Under the pieces are notes generated by a model. It was not told the origin of the DNA. It did not search any database and was given only the letters and a program-made list of their open reading frames with translations. A stretch of 29,733 nt of DNA from Propionibacteriaceae bacterium UBA5174 (GTDB lineage Bacteria > Actinomycetota > Actinomycetes > Propionibacteriales > Propionibacteriaceae), in NCBI GenBank assembly GCA_002413345.1, contig DHWU01000007.1, positions 56,400-86,132 of the forward strand. The letters are read 5' to 3'. Of the stretch, positions 1 through 8,417 are shown in pieces. Every line of letters begins with the position of its first letter. Positions within the stretch are counted from its first letter, which is position 1. Both the position numbers and the translations under genes were made by a program.

Positions 1-102
1 GATCAGTGCGTATAGGCTCACTGGCGCCCGGAGCAGCCTGATTATGAGCGTCATTCGGGCCCGCCAGGGGCGCAAACCCAGCAGCCGAAGGGACGAATTG
101 CT

Positions 103-2295
103 GTGACCGCGAGAACTGATGGGGTGGCAACCGAAGCTGGCACGCCAACCGCCGCGTGGGCTAAGGCGAGTTCGGCTGGCGCCCGATACCTGTTGTTGAC
201 CATGACGGTCGCTGGCGTAATCGCTCTGGTCCCGTTGCTCCGGCAGCGGCGGTTCTACTTCTTTGATGACACCCAGAGCAGCGCCGTCGGAGTCTGGTGG
301 GAGACCGGTCGCTACCTGGTGCAGCAAGGGACGGTTCCTTTTCTGCTGCCGGATCGGTACATGGCCGGCAATATTCCAGTTGAAGGCCAGTGGGCAACTT
401 TCAACCCGTTGGTGTTGGCCCTGGGTTTGATCACCTTCTACAGCGGAAACCTGTTGTTGGTCGCCACCGCGGTCAAAGTGGTGAGCTTGGTGGCACTTGC
501 TGGCGGGGTCTATCTGACCGTGCGGTCCTACGGCGTTGAGATGCGCTGGGCAATGGCTGCGGGGGTGGCTGCGCCTTTCATCGGTTTCACCACCTACTTC
601 GACGCCGCGTCCTGGGTAACCGGACTGTGGGTGTTCGCCGGGCTGAGCTGGACGTGGTGGTCACTGCGGCGGTTCCGGATCGTCAAAGGGTTGCCGATTC
701 TGCCGTTCCTGTTGGGCTACTCGGTGGTCAGCATCGGCTATGTGCACGGCACCTTGATGTTGGCCGTATTGATCCTTGGGCTGATTGTCGAGGCATGGTT
801 GGAGCGAGATCGTGGCGCGGCCCTGCGGCTGTTGGGTCTCGGGGCGATTCTGGGGCTGGTCGCGGTCTTCATCTTCTTGCCCAGCCTGCTGTCTTCGGGG
901 GTCACCTGGCGCACCGCTCAGGGGGTGGCCAATGACAACATCCTTTCGCCGGATCCGAGCGTGCTGGCGGCGTCCTTTGTGGCGGACTATCAGCCTTGGC
1001 TGATTGCGCGTTGGGCCACTGGACCTATCGGTGCGCCGTTGGCCTATATCTCGTGGCTGCCGTTGCTGCTGATCTTTGTGAACTGGCGCCAACTCAATCT
1101 GGGGTGGCGTCCTTACGCCGCCCCGGTGGCTATCTGGCTGGTCTCGTTTGTGCTGATCTTCGGCCCGTCAACGATGGGCCCGCTGCGCTACCCGATTCGG
1201 CTGCTGCCTTACTTGGGTTTGGCCACGCTGATTTTGACGATGGTCGTGGTGAGCCGATTGCCGCTGGTGTTTGCCCGTGGCCGGCTGGGAATCCTGGCCG
1301 CGGTGGCTGCGGTTGGATTCTGGTTCAGTTTTGCCGAGCTGCCCTCGGGGGTGGTCGGGCAACTTGCCTCAGTCGGGTTGGCCGGTGGGGCGGTGGTGTT
1401 GCTGGTTTGGGCGCAATCTCGGCGGCAGCTGTTGGTACCAGTGGTGATCGTATTGGCGACCGGTTTGGCTATGGGGTTGCAGGTGCTTTCTGCGCCGAAG
1501 TCGCCGTTGCCTGACTTCGGTCTGCCAGCGAAGGCCTCCGCCTATCGCGGAATCGTGCCTAACGGCAGCGGTTCGCTGTTCGTTGTTGGTGACCCGCGGC
1601 ATCTCAAGAACCCTTGGACTTACACCAGCTTTGGCAACGGTTGGTCGATGACCGGGGCGTCGGCGGTCAACGTCTACACCCCGGTTGGGTTCGCAGCCAT
1701 GGGCAATGAGTTGTGCATCGAGACCCATGGGAGTTCGTGTCCCGATTCGGTCAATCGACTCTTCGCTGTTGATGCGACCACCGGGAAGACAGTGGCGGAT
1801 CTGTTGGCGATAGACACCGTCCAGCTGCTCAAAGTCAACGGCGTAGATGTCACTAGGCAGCCACCGGTTGGTTGGCATCGGGAAGCTGCTGACGGTGATT
1901 CCGTGCTTTGGAAGAGAGACACAAAGGCGGCGAAGGTCGGCGGCGTGAGCTGGGTTCAGGACGGGGTGAAGATCTCCGAGGTGGTGATTACCGATCGTCA
2001 GCTGAGCTTCAAGGTCGATGCCGCTCCGGCCAAGGGCGGGAAGGTCGTCACCTCAAGGTTGGCTTGGCCGGGGTACTCGACCACGGCTGGTGTCATCGCG
2101 GCACCGCTGCGTGGCTACCTGCTCACTGCTGAGGTCAGCCCCGCCGATGTCGGCAAGACGGTGACGCTTTCCTTCAGTCCGCCAGCGTGGAATCTGACCG
2201 TGGCCTGTGGGGTAGCCGCAGGCATCGCGGTGCTCGCCTGGGCGGTGGCCGCCCTCGTAATTGGCCGCCGCAGGCAGTCAAGCGTGGCGGTATAG
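103..2295 (+). CDS. Large polytopic membrane protein, probable GT-C type glycosyltransferase
   Basis: A 730-aa protein with about a dozen hydrophobic segments between residues 30 and 465. A soluble, presumably extracytoplasmic region follows at roughly 470-695, and a last membrane helix at about 700-722. After the first helix comes an acidic pair in the motif FFDDTQ (near residues 53-58). Acidic residues in the first outer loop are typical of GT-C enzymes, which transfer sugars from polyprenyl-phosphate donors outside the membrane. I do not recognise a named family, so the role is inferred from topology and from the sugar genes downstream. The GTG start has AAGGGA about nine bases upstream. 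The gene ends 101 bp before rfbH in the same direction. Bases 1-102 hold no gene that I can support. Confidence 0.8.
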   Translation: MTARTDGVATEAGTPTAAWAKASSAGARYLLLTMTVAGVIALVPLLRQRRFYFFDDTQSSAVGVWWETGRYLVQQGTVPFLLPDRYMAGNIPVEGQWATFNPLVLALGLITFYSGNLLLVATAVKVVSLVALAGGVYLTVRSYGVEMRWAMAAGVAAPFIGFTTYFDAASWVTGLWVFAGLSWTWWSLRRFRIVKGLPILPFLLGYSVVSIGYVHGTLMLAVLILGLIVEAWLERDRGAALRLLGLGAILGLVAVFIFLPSLLSSGVTWRTAQGVANDNILSPDPSVLAASFVADYQPWLIARWATGPIGAPLAYISWLPLLLIFVNWRQLNLGWRPYAAPVAIWLVSFVLIFGPSTMGPLRYPIRLLPYLGLATLILTMVVVSRLPLVFARGRLGILAAVAAVGFWFSFAELPSGVVGQLASVGLAGGAVVLLVWAQSRRQLLVPVVIVLATGLAMGLQVLSAPKSPLPDFGLPAKASAYRGIVPNGSGSLFVVGDPRHLKNPWTYTSFGNGWSMTGASAVNVYTPVGFAAMGNELCIETHGSSCPDSVNRLFAVDATTGKTVADLLAIDTVQLLKVNGVDVTRQPPVGWHREAADGDSVLWKRDTKAAKVGGVSWVQDGVKISEVVITDRQLSFKVDAAPAKGGKVVTSRLAWPGYSTTAGVIAAPLRGYLLTAEVSPADVGKTVTLSFSPPAWNLTVACGVAAGIAVLAWAVAALVIGRRRQSSVAV

Positions 2296-2396
2296 ACTTC
2301 GGGGCTGTTGACGGGTCGCAAATGCGCTCGCCAACCGCTAACCGAAACAGGCCCAACCCGGGCTCGCTGACCTGAATTGCCCAAATAGGAGTCGAA

Positions 2397-3719
2397 ATGC
2401 CCGAAGCCCCGGTGCCAGAACGCGGTGAGATTTTGGAGGCCGTGCGGGCATTTGCCAACGACTCCTTGGCGGCCAAGCAGTATGTCACCGGAGAGTCGGC
2501 TGTGCCGGTCTCGGGCAAGGTGCTCGACGGCGAGGACATCGCCACCATGGTCGATGCGTGCTTGGACGGCTGGCTGACCGCTGGTCGCTTCACCACTGCC
2601 TTCCAGCGGGCTTTGGCTGATTTCGTTGGCGTCCGCTCGGCGTCCTTTGTGAATAGTGGTTCCAGCGCCAATCTGGTGGCGTTGTCAGCTCTGACCAGCC
2701 CAAAGCTGGGTGAGAAGGCACTCAAGCCTGGTGACGAAGTAGTCACCGTGGCCACCGGCTTTCCAACCACACTTAACCCGATCCTGCAGAACCGCATGAT
2801 GCCGGTGTTCGTCGATGTCGAGATCGGCACCTACGACGCAGTGGCCGAACAGCTCGAGGCCGCAATCGGGCCGAAGACTCGCGCGATCATGATGGCGCAC
2901 ACCTTGGGCAACCCCTTCGACCTGGATCTAGTCACCCGATTGTGCAAGGAACATGACCTGTGGCTGGTCGAGGATTCCTGCGATGCGCTCGGCTCTACTT
3001 ATCGCGGGCAGAAGGTGGGCAGTTTCGGTGACACCGCGACGGTCTCGTTCTACCCGGCTCACCACATCACCACCGGTGAAGGTGGCGCGGTCTTTTCCAA
3101 GCGTCCGCTGATCACCCGACAGGTGGAGTCCTTCCGCGACTGGGGGCGCGACTGCTACTGCGAGACCGGTTGCGACAACACTTGTGGCAAGCGGTTTGAA
3201 TGGCAGCTGGGGGAGCTTCCCGAGGGCTACGACCACAAATACGTGTACAGCCACATCGGCTACAACCTCAAGGGCACCGATATGCAGGCTGCTCTGGGCT
3301 TGTCCCAGTTGAAGAAGCTGGAGCATTTTGTGGCTCGCCGCAAGGAAAACTTCGCTTACTTGCTCAAGCGTTTCGCGGGCGTCGAGGGTCTGATCTTGCC
3401 GGTGGCTACGCCACATTCGGATCCGGCTTGGTTCGGATTCCCGATCACTTTGGCTGATGATCTCAAGATCGACCGCGAAGACCTGATGCGTTTCCTTGAG
3501 GGTCGAAAGATCGGCACCAGGCTGATTTTCGCTGGCAACATGCTGCGCCAGCCGGCCTACCGCGACATCGAGCACCGCGTGGTGGGCGATTTGAAGAACT
3601 CCGACACCGTGATGAATCGCTCGTTCTGGATCGGTACTTACCCGGGTTTGACGCCAGCCATGCTCGACTACGCGGCCGATTCGATCATCGAATTCGTCAC
3701 TGGCAAGGTCAAGCACTGA
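2397..3719 (+). CDS. rfbH: CDP-4-keto-6-deoxy-D-glucose 3-dehydrase (RfbH/DdhC/AscC, E1)
   Basis: A 440-aa cytoplasmic PMP/PLP and iron-sulfur enzyme that removes the C3 hydroxyl of CDP-4-keto-6-deoxyglucose on the way to 3,6-dideoxyhexoses. It belongs to the DegT/DnrJ/EryC1 aminotransferase fold. The usual PLP lysine is replaced by histidine in SFYPAHHITTGEGG (His222), the hallmark of E1 dehydrases. The cysteine cluster expected for the 2Fe-2S centre is present: Cys253, Cys255, Cys259 and Cys263, plus Cys195 in EDSC. The length matches the family (about 437 aa). The ATG has AGGAG at 2387-2391. Its TGA shares one base with the ATG of rfbG, so the two are translationally coupled. The partner reductase (E3, AscD/DdhD) is not in this window. 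Confidence 0.96.
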   Translation: MPEAPVPERGEILEAVRAFANDSLAAKQYVTGESAVPVSGKVLDGEDIATMVDACLDGWLTAGRFTTAFQRALADFVGVRSASFVNSGSSANLVALSALTSPKLGEKALKPGDEVVTVATGFPTTLNPILQNRMMPVFVDVEIGTYDAVAEQLEAAIGPKTRAIMMAHTLGNPFDLDLVTRLCKEHDLWLVEDSCDALGSTYRGQKVGSFGDTATVSFYPAHHITTGEGGAVFSKRPLITRQVESFRDWGRDCYCETGCDNTCGKRFEWQLGELPEGYDHKYVYSHIGYNLKGTDMQAALGLSQLKKLEHFVARRKENFAYLLKRFAGVEGLILPVATPHSDPAWFGFPITLADDLKIDREDLMRFLEGRKIGTRLIFAGNMLRQPAYRDIEHRVVGDLKNSDTVMNRSFWIGTYPGLTPAMLDYAADSIIEFVTGKVKH

Positions 3720-4744
3720 TGCATTACCTGGTCACCGGACACACCGGCTTCAAGGGTGCCTGGCTGGTGCAAATGCTCGCCGCAGCTGGGCATCAGGTCT
3801 CGGGGTTGGCCCTGGAACCGGTGTCCGGCGCGCTATTCACCCGCGCCAAGGTGGGGGAGTTGCTCGTCCATGATCTGCGGGTGGACATTCGCGATGCTGA
3901 AGCCACCGCAGCGGCGGTGGCTCAGGTTGCCCCCGAGGTGGTGGTTCACCTCGCCGCACAGCCACTGGTGCGGGAGTCTTATCGGGATCCGCGCACTACT
4001 TGGGAGACCAACGTCAATGGCACCTACAACGTGCTGGACGCCGTGGCTAACGCCGGTGGGGTGAAAGCACTGCTGGTAATCACCACTGACAAGGTTTATC
4101 GCAATGTGAACCGGGTGGCTGGCTATCGCGAGGACGAGCCGCTGGGCGGGGTGGATCCGTACTCGGCGTCCAAGGCCGCGGCGGACCTGCTCACCCAGTC
4201 TTGGATTGCCTCCTCAGGCTGCACGACACCGACAGCGATTGCTCGGGCGGGCAATGTGATTGGCGGCGGCGACGCTTGTGCTGAGCGTTTGATGGTCGAT
4301 CTAGTGGCAGCCTTCTCTGCGGATGTCGATGTGCATCTGCGTTACCCGCAGGCGGTGCGGCCGTGGCAGCACGTGCTCGACTGTCTGGCTGGCTATTTGG
4401 CTCTCACCGACGCGCTCCTAGCTGGCGAACAGGCGGGCGAGGCGTTCAACTTCGGGCCTGGCCCGGCGTCCTTCGTTGAGGTGGGCGAGGTGGCTCGTCG
4501 AGTTGCTGAGCGCTGGGGCACTAAGGCTGGGGTGGTGATTGACCCAGCTCCGGAGCTTCATGAGGCCGGTCTGTTGGCCTTAGACGCCACCAAAGCCAAG
4601 CAGGCATTGGGCTGGGACGATCGCTTGGTCTTCGACGATGCCGTCAGTTGGACCGTCGATTGGGCTAAGCGGGTTTCGGCAGGCGAGGACCCCCGGCAGG
4701 TGTGTGGCGATCAGATCACCGCGTTTGCTGATTTGCGGCGTTAG
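3719..4744 (+). CDS. rfbG: CDP-glucose 4,6-dehydratase
   Basis: A 341-aa extended SDR that converts CDP-glucose to CDP-4-keto-6-deoxyglucose, the substrate of RfbH. Visible motifs are the NAD-binding GHTGFKG (residues 7-13), HLAAQPLVRESY (78-89), the TTDK segment (122-125) and the catalytic Tyr148-x3-Lys152 in DPYSASK. It is slightly shorter than many RfbG proteins (about 357 aa) but intact at both ends. It overlaps rfbH by one base (TGATG) and is the second half of that pair. The cytidylyltransferase that makes its substrate lies 20 kb away on the other strand (23349-24128), so the pathway is split between two transcription units. Confidence 0.95.
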   Translation: MHYLVTGHTGFKGAWLVQMLAAAGHQVSGLALEPVSGALFTRAKVGELLVHDLRVDIRDAEATAAAVAQVAPEVVVHLAAQPLVRESYRDPRTTWETNVNGTYNVLDAVANAGGVKALLVITTDKVYRNVNRVAGYREDEPLGGVDPYSASKAAADLLTQSWIASSGCTTPTAIARAGNVIGGGDACAERLMVDLVAAFSADVDVHLRYPQAVRPWQHVLDCLAGYLALTDALLAGEQAGEAFNFGPGPASFVEVGEVARRVAERWGTKAGVVIDPAPELHEAGLLALDATKAKQALGWDDRLVFDDAVSWTVDWAKRVSAGEDPRQVCGDQITAFADLRR

Positions 4745-4765
4745 CCTGCCGCTAACCCGGGTTTT
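4740..4765 (+). terminator. Weak hairpin plus short T run after rfbG
   Basis: GTTAGC and GCTAAC form a six-pair stem around CTGCC at 4740-4756, followed by CCGGG and four T at 4762-4765. The stem starts inside the rfbG stop codon region. The shape is that of a weak intrinsic terminator or attenuator before the next membrane protein gene. The gap between stem and T run makes it doubtful. Confidence 0.3.
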
Positions 4766-4858
4766 GGGATGCGGCTAGCTGGGTGCACGCCATGCTCACA
4801 GTCCGGATACAGTCTTCCCCGGGGCAGGCCACAGCTGGGCGGCTCCGATGGGAGCGCG

Positions 4859-6886
4859 ATGGGAACGGGTGAAACGGCGGTGCTTGATCGGCCCGTCAAC
4901 GACCGGGGCGGCTGGCTTGGCCTGGCGTTGCTGCTGTCAGTATTGGTCGCTTTTCATCTGACCTTTATCAACAGGTTCTTTCCCCTGCAAGAGGGCTGGT
5001 TCCAGTATTACTCGGACCTGATCAGTCGGGGTGAAGTCATGTATCGCGATTTCTACATGTTCATCCCGCCACTGTTTCCGCTGGAGATGCATCTAGTTGA
5101 TCTGGTTTCGCAGGGGTCATTCCTCGCGTTCCGCGTCTATGGGCTTGCGCAGCGGCTGCTGCTCGCCGCGATGATCTACCGGCTTCTGCTGCGCTACTTT
5201 CCGCAGTGGCAGGTGTGGATCGCCACCTTGGTGGGCATGGTTGTCTATTCCAGCAATATGCAAGACATCGTCTACGGCTATTACCAGTCGTCGCTTTTGG
5301 TCGCCACGATCAGCCTCGCGCTTTTGGTTCGAACCTACGAGAGCCTAGTCGGCGGCGGTGCTCGGTCGGCGTATTGGGCTGCGGCCACCGGCTTCGGGCT
5401 GGGCGTCACTTTTCTCTACAAGCAATCAGTTGGAGTTCTCTTCGCGGTTGCGGTATCAGTGCTGTTTGTGGGCTGGCTGATCTGGGGCAAGTGGGTCGGC
5501 ACCCGCAAGGCGACGGCGTGGTACTTCGTCGGGATGCTGGTGCCGGTAGGAGTGTGTTTCTCGTGGCTGGCTGCCAACGATGCCCTGATCCCCTTCTTTG
5601 AGCAGGTGTTCGGCGGAGCGAGTTCGAAGGGGCAGCTGGCTGACGTCCTGTTTGGCTTCCTGAGTCGACAGTTTGAGCCGGGGGTGTTGGTCGCATTCGG
5701 GCTGCTGGGAGTTGCGCTCGTGTTCTTGTGGTGGGCCAAGAAGCACTCCGGGACTCAACGATGGTTGCGAGTTGCGGTTGCGGTCTGCGCGCTCTTGATG
5801 GTCGGGACTGCTTTGTGGTCGGTTGGTTACAAACCGACCTCGGCATTCTGGGCCGATGCGTCGAAGTCATTCTTTCGGTATTACCTGTTGTTGCTCGCTG
5901 TGGCCGGAGTGCTCTCGCTGGTCGACGCATTCGCGGTTCGGCGCGGCGCGTGGGGAAAGCTGCGGCGATATCGCCAGCCGGTCTACATGGTGGCCATGGG
6001 GGGGCTGGCCGTGGCCGGAATCGCGGCCATGGAAGTGACTACGCCTGCGGCCCGCGAAGCGCTATTCAGCAGCATCGGGTTCTTTGAACTGAAGCGAGTC
6101 TTGGTCGAGTTCACTTTCCTGTTTGCGGTACTGATGATCCTGGTTCAGTTGGTGTCGCAGGTTACCCGGCGCAAGCCGGTCTACGACGTAGGTCTTTGGA
6201 TCCTGGTTGCAGGATCAGTGGTCTGGATGTGGGCTCACGGCATGTCCGGTTCCATCGAAGAGCATGCGGTTTCGCTGGCGTTGCCGATCATGATTTGCGT
6301 GCTGCTTTCGGTGCCAGCGGTGGGAATGTGGCTCAAGGCTGCTGTGGTGTCGCTGGTTGTGCTCATGTTGCTGCCGCTGACCACGGCTCAGCGGCTGTCC
6401 GTGCCCTATTGGTGGTGGGGTTGGGCCGAACCACCGATCACCCGCACCAATGATGTGCCAATCAATGTGGATCGGCTTCAGGGCTTCCGGGTCTCGCAGC
6501 GTACCGCTACCGCGATTGAGACGGTGGATGATTTGATCCGCACCAACACCACCGTCGATTCGACGGTCTACACCTTCCCGCACCTCACGCTCTTCAACAC
6601 GCTCACCGGCAGGTTGAATACGGGCACCTTCGCGAGCGTGCATTACTGGGATGTCTGCCCAGATGCCGTGGCATCTGCGGATGCGCGTCGCCTGGCCGCG
6701 AATCCTCCTGACATCATCGTCTGGACGAACATGGGCGAAGACGTCTGGACGACTCACGAAGACCTGTTTCGCAACGGCCAGCGCAGCGGGCAGCGAGATA
6801 TCCAGGAGGTCGTCCAAGGCTTAGTGGCAACCGACTATGTGAAGCTGGGGACGGTCGAGAATATCGACGTCTGGAAGCACCGCTAG
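4859..6886 (+). CDS. Polytopic membrane protein, probable GT-C (GT39-like) glycosyltransferase
   Basis: A 675-aa protein with a long series of membrane helices through most of its length. About 150 residues with no obvious helix close the protein and are presumably extracytoplasmic. The first outer loop reads LQEGWFQYYSD, followed by YRDFYMFIPPLFPL. An acidic residue there and the later PPL segment resemble GT39/ArnT-like transferases that use polyprenyl-linked sugars. I infer GT-C function but cannot name the substrate. The open frame extends upstream to an ATG at 4769, but I prefer the ATG at 4859. It has GGGAG four bases upstream and a short N-tail before the first helix, while the upstream extension (MRLAGCTPCSQ...) looks non-coding. 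Its stop codon overlaps the stop of the convergent GT87 gene (6883-6886). Confidence 0.82.
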   Translation: MGTGETAVLDRPVNDRGGWLGLALLLSVLVAFHLTFINRFFPLQEGWFQYYSDLISRGEVMYRDFYMFIPPLFPLEMHLVDLVSQGSFLAFRVYGLAQRLLLAAMIYRLLLRYFPQWQVWIATLVGMVVYSSNMQDIVYGYYQSSLLVATISLALLVRTYESLVGGGARSAYWAAATGFGLGVTFLYKQSVGVLFAVAVSVLFVGWLIWGKWVGTRKATAWYFVGMLVPVGVCFSWLAANDALIPFFEQVFGGASSKGQLADVLFGFLSRQFEPGVLVAFGLLGVALVFLWWAKKHSGTQRWLRVAVAVCALLMVGTALWSVGYKPTSAFWADASKSFFRYYLLLLAVAGVLSLVDAFAVRRGAWGKLRRYRQPVYMVAMGGLAVAGIAAMEVTTPAAREALFSSIGFFELKRVLVEFTFLFAVLMILVQLVSQVTRRKPVYDVGLWILVAGSVVWMWAHGMSGSIEEHAVSLALPIMICVLLSVPAVGMWLKAAVVSLVVLMLLPLTTAQRLSVPYWWWGWAEPPITRTNDVPINVDRLQGFRVSQRTATAIETVDDLIRTNTTVDSTVYTFPHLTLFNTLTGRLNTGTFASVHYWDVCPDAVASADARRLAANPPDIIVWTNMGEDVWTTHEDLFRNGQRSGQRDIQEVVQGLVATDYVKLGTVENIDVWKHR

Positions 6887-8052
6887 GCAGGTACCGGTGC
6901 TGGCGTAAGCCGTCGTCGCGGAAGCCCGAGGACGCTGATCGCTACTGGTACCAACACCGTTAGCTCCCACAATGCGTTCATGCCGGGGATGCCCGCTTCC
7001 ACGGCGTAGCGTCCGAACGCGGCGAAGGGGATCGTAACGAGTAGGTAGATCCCTACTCCCAGCGCGACGATTGCCCCCCGCCTAGACAACAACAGCCAAA
7101 GTGCGGCCAGCACGACCCAGACTTGGTAATGCGGCCAGGCGATTGGGCTGACCACGGTGGACGCGATGCCCACTACAAGTGCGGCTTCGATCTGCTCGCC
7201 ACGCAAGAAATGCTTGCGAGCTTGCCAGTAGGTGGCAGCGCCAATCACGAGCGCCAACCCCACCCACGTCCACTGCACAACAGTTGGGTTCGGGATCCAG
7301 CGAGTGAGCAGGCCAAAGACCGAAGCATTGTCGATCCTGCCTGGCTCGAGTCGGCCAGAACTGTTGGCGTGAGTCCAGAAGTAGAGCGAATCCCGTGGGA
7401 ACAGTGCGAACCCGATTCCGGTGGCGACGCCGAAGGCTGCGGTCGCCATGGCAGCTTGCCTCCATTGCTTGGTGACTAGGTAATAGGGAAAGAACATCAA
7501 GGGCGTGAGCTTCAGCGCGGCGGCAATTCCGACGAGGCTGCCTTGCCATCGACGAGGCACGGCTCCCGAAGCGTCCAGGAAGGCCAAGGTGATGATGATC
7601 AGAGTGATCTGGCCACACAGCAATTGGTTCTGCATTGGGGCGCTAATCAGGAGCAGCGTTGCCGCTATGGCGAAGCTGGTGAGAAATTCGAGTTGGTTGC
7701 TTCTGAATGATCGCCCCCGCGATTCAAGCGAGATGCTCACCACTACTGCCGCCAGGCTTAGCGCCATGACTATCCCCAGGCCGGTCCAAAGCTGGGTGCC
7801 AGCAAGGTCTGGCAGGCCGCGAAGTGGGGACAGCACGATTAGTGCGACTGGCGGGTAGCCAAGCCAGTCGAACATCAACGCGCCGCCAGCAACCGCGTTC
7901 AAGGTGTCGCGATAGGACGTAATGTCGAACAAGGCTGGGGTTACACCCGCAGGGAAGATTGTCCCCCAAGTGCCATAAATGGTGAGCGCGAGCAACGTTA
8001 ACGAAACCCCGGTGGCAGTCAGTCTTGCCGGTTCGCTGCGCCAGAAGCTCAT
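6883..8052 (-). CDS. GT87 (DUF2029) family polyprenyl-phosphate-sugar glycosyltransferase
   Basis: A 389-aa integral membrane protein of the GT87 family, the PimE-like alpha-mannosyltransferases of Actinobacteria. It probably transfers a sugar from polyprenyl phosphate to an envelope glycan on the outer face. Family marks include the early loop MFDWLGYPPVALIVLSPL, the QNQLLCGQ segment, and GIAAALKLTPLMFFPYYLVTKQWR, followed by hydrophobic segments to the C-terminus. The frame is open from 8163, but the ATG at 8052 has a strong GGGAGGGG site just upstream, and the protein then begins with a short charged tail and a helix. It is convergent with the upstream plus-strand gene and divergent from the TPP enzyme gene. 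Confidence 0.88.
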   Translation of the reverse strand: MSFWRSEPARLTATGVSLTLLALTIYGTWGTIFPAGVTPALFDITSYRDTLNAVAGGALMFDWLGYPPVALIVLSPLRGLPDLAGTQLWTGLGIVMALSLAAVVVSISLESRGRSFRSNQLEFLTSFAIAATLLLISAPMQNQLLCGQITLIIITLAFLDASGAVPRRWQGSLVGIAAALKLTPLMFFPYYLVTKQWRQAAMATAAFGVATGIGFALFPRDSLYFWTHANSSGRLEPGRIDNASVFGLLTRWIPNPTVVQWTWVGLALVIGAATYWQARKHFLRGEQIEAALVVGIASTVVSPIAWPHYQVWVVLAALWLLLSRRGAIVALGVGIYLLVTIPFAAFGRYAVEAGIPGMNALWELTVLVPVAISVLGLPRRRLTPAPVPA

Positions 8053-8417
8053 GGGTTCCCCTCCCGATTCCCCGCGTGCTGCGCAGGCCAGGCGGGGCAG
8101 CTGAACGCGGGGGAGTTCGTGTCGGAGCATATCTGTCGAGCCGCTGTTCGGAGCTGAAAACACTCAAGGTGGTGGGTTCTGTGCAGCGCTGTTCCTTGCC
8201 TTGCCTTGCCTGGCCTGGCCGTGGTCTGCATGGCAACGTCCGCAGTGTGGGCGATGCGTGGTGACAAGAATGCCTGGATCGTGGCGATTCGATCGTGCTC
8301 ACGGTGCTGCTCCCAGCGGCGGCGGTATTGGTGAGCTCGACGATGGCTAGCAGGCCGAACGCCCTGTTAGCATAGGCTGCGACCCAATCCGGCTGGCGTG
8401 TGAATGGGAGAGACCTT
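8053..8417. other. 365-bp divergent intergenic region
   Basis: This lies between the divergent starts of the GT87 gene (8052) and the TPP enzyme gene (8418). I see no convincing gene in it. It holds a pentanucleotide repeat at 8194-8220 (separate entry). It also holds a possible actinobacterial -10 element TAGGCT at 8373-8378, facing the TPP gene, with no convincing -35 box. Short open frames here look non-coding. Confidence 0.6.
8194..8220 (+). repeat. Pentanucleotide tandem repeat (CCTTG)3(CCTGG)2CC
   Basis: Three exact CCTTG units (8194-8208) are followed by two CCTGG units (8209-8218) and a partial unit. The tract lies inside the divergent promoter region between a glycosyltransferase gene and a sugar-modifying TPP enzyme gene. 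Short tracts like this can slip, but five units with an internal change is little, so any phase-variable role is speculative. Confidence 0.7.

Noticed and set aside
2928..3716. Minus-strand frame of 262 codons antisense to rfbH
   Set aside because: rfbH is certain from its His-for-Lys and cysteine motifs; the antisense frame is a codon-bias artefact.
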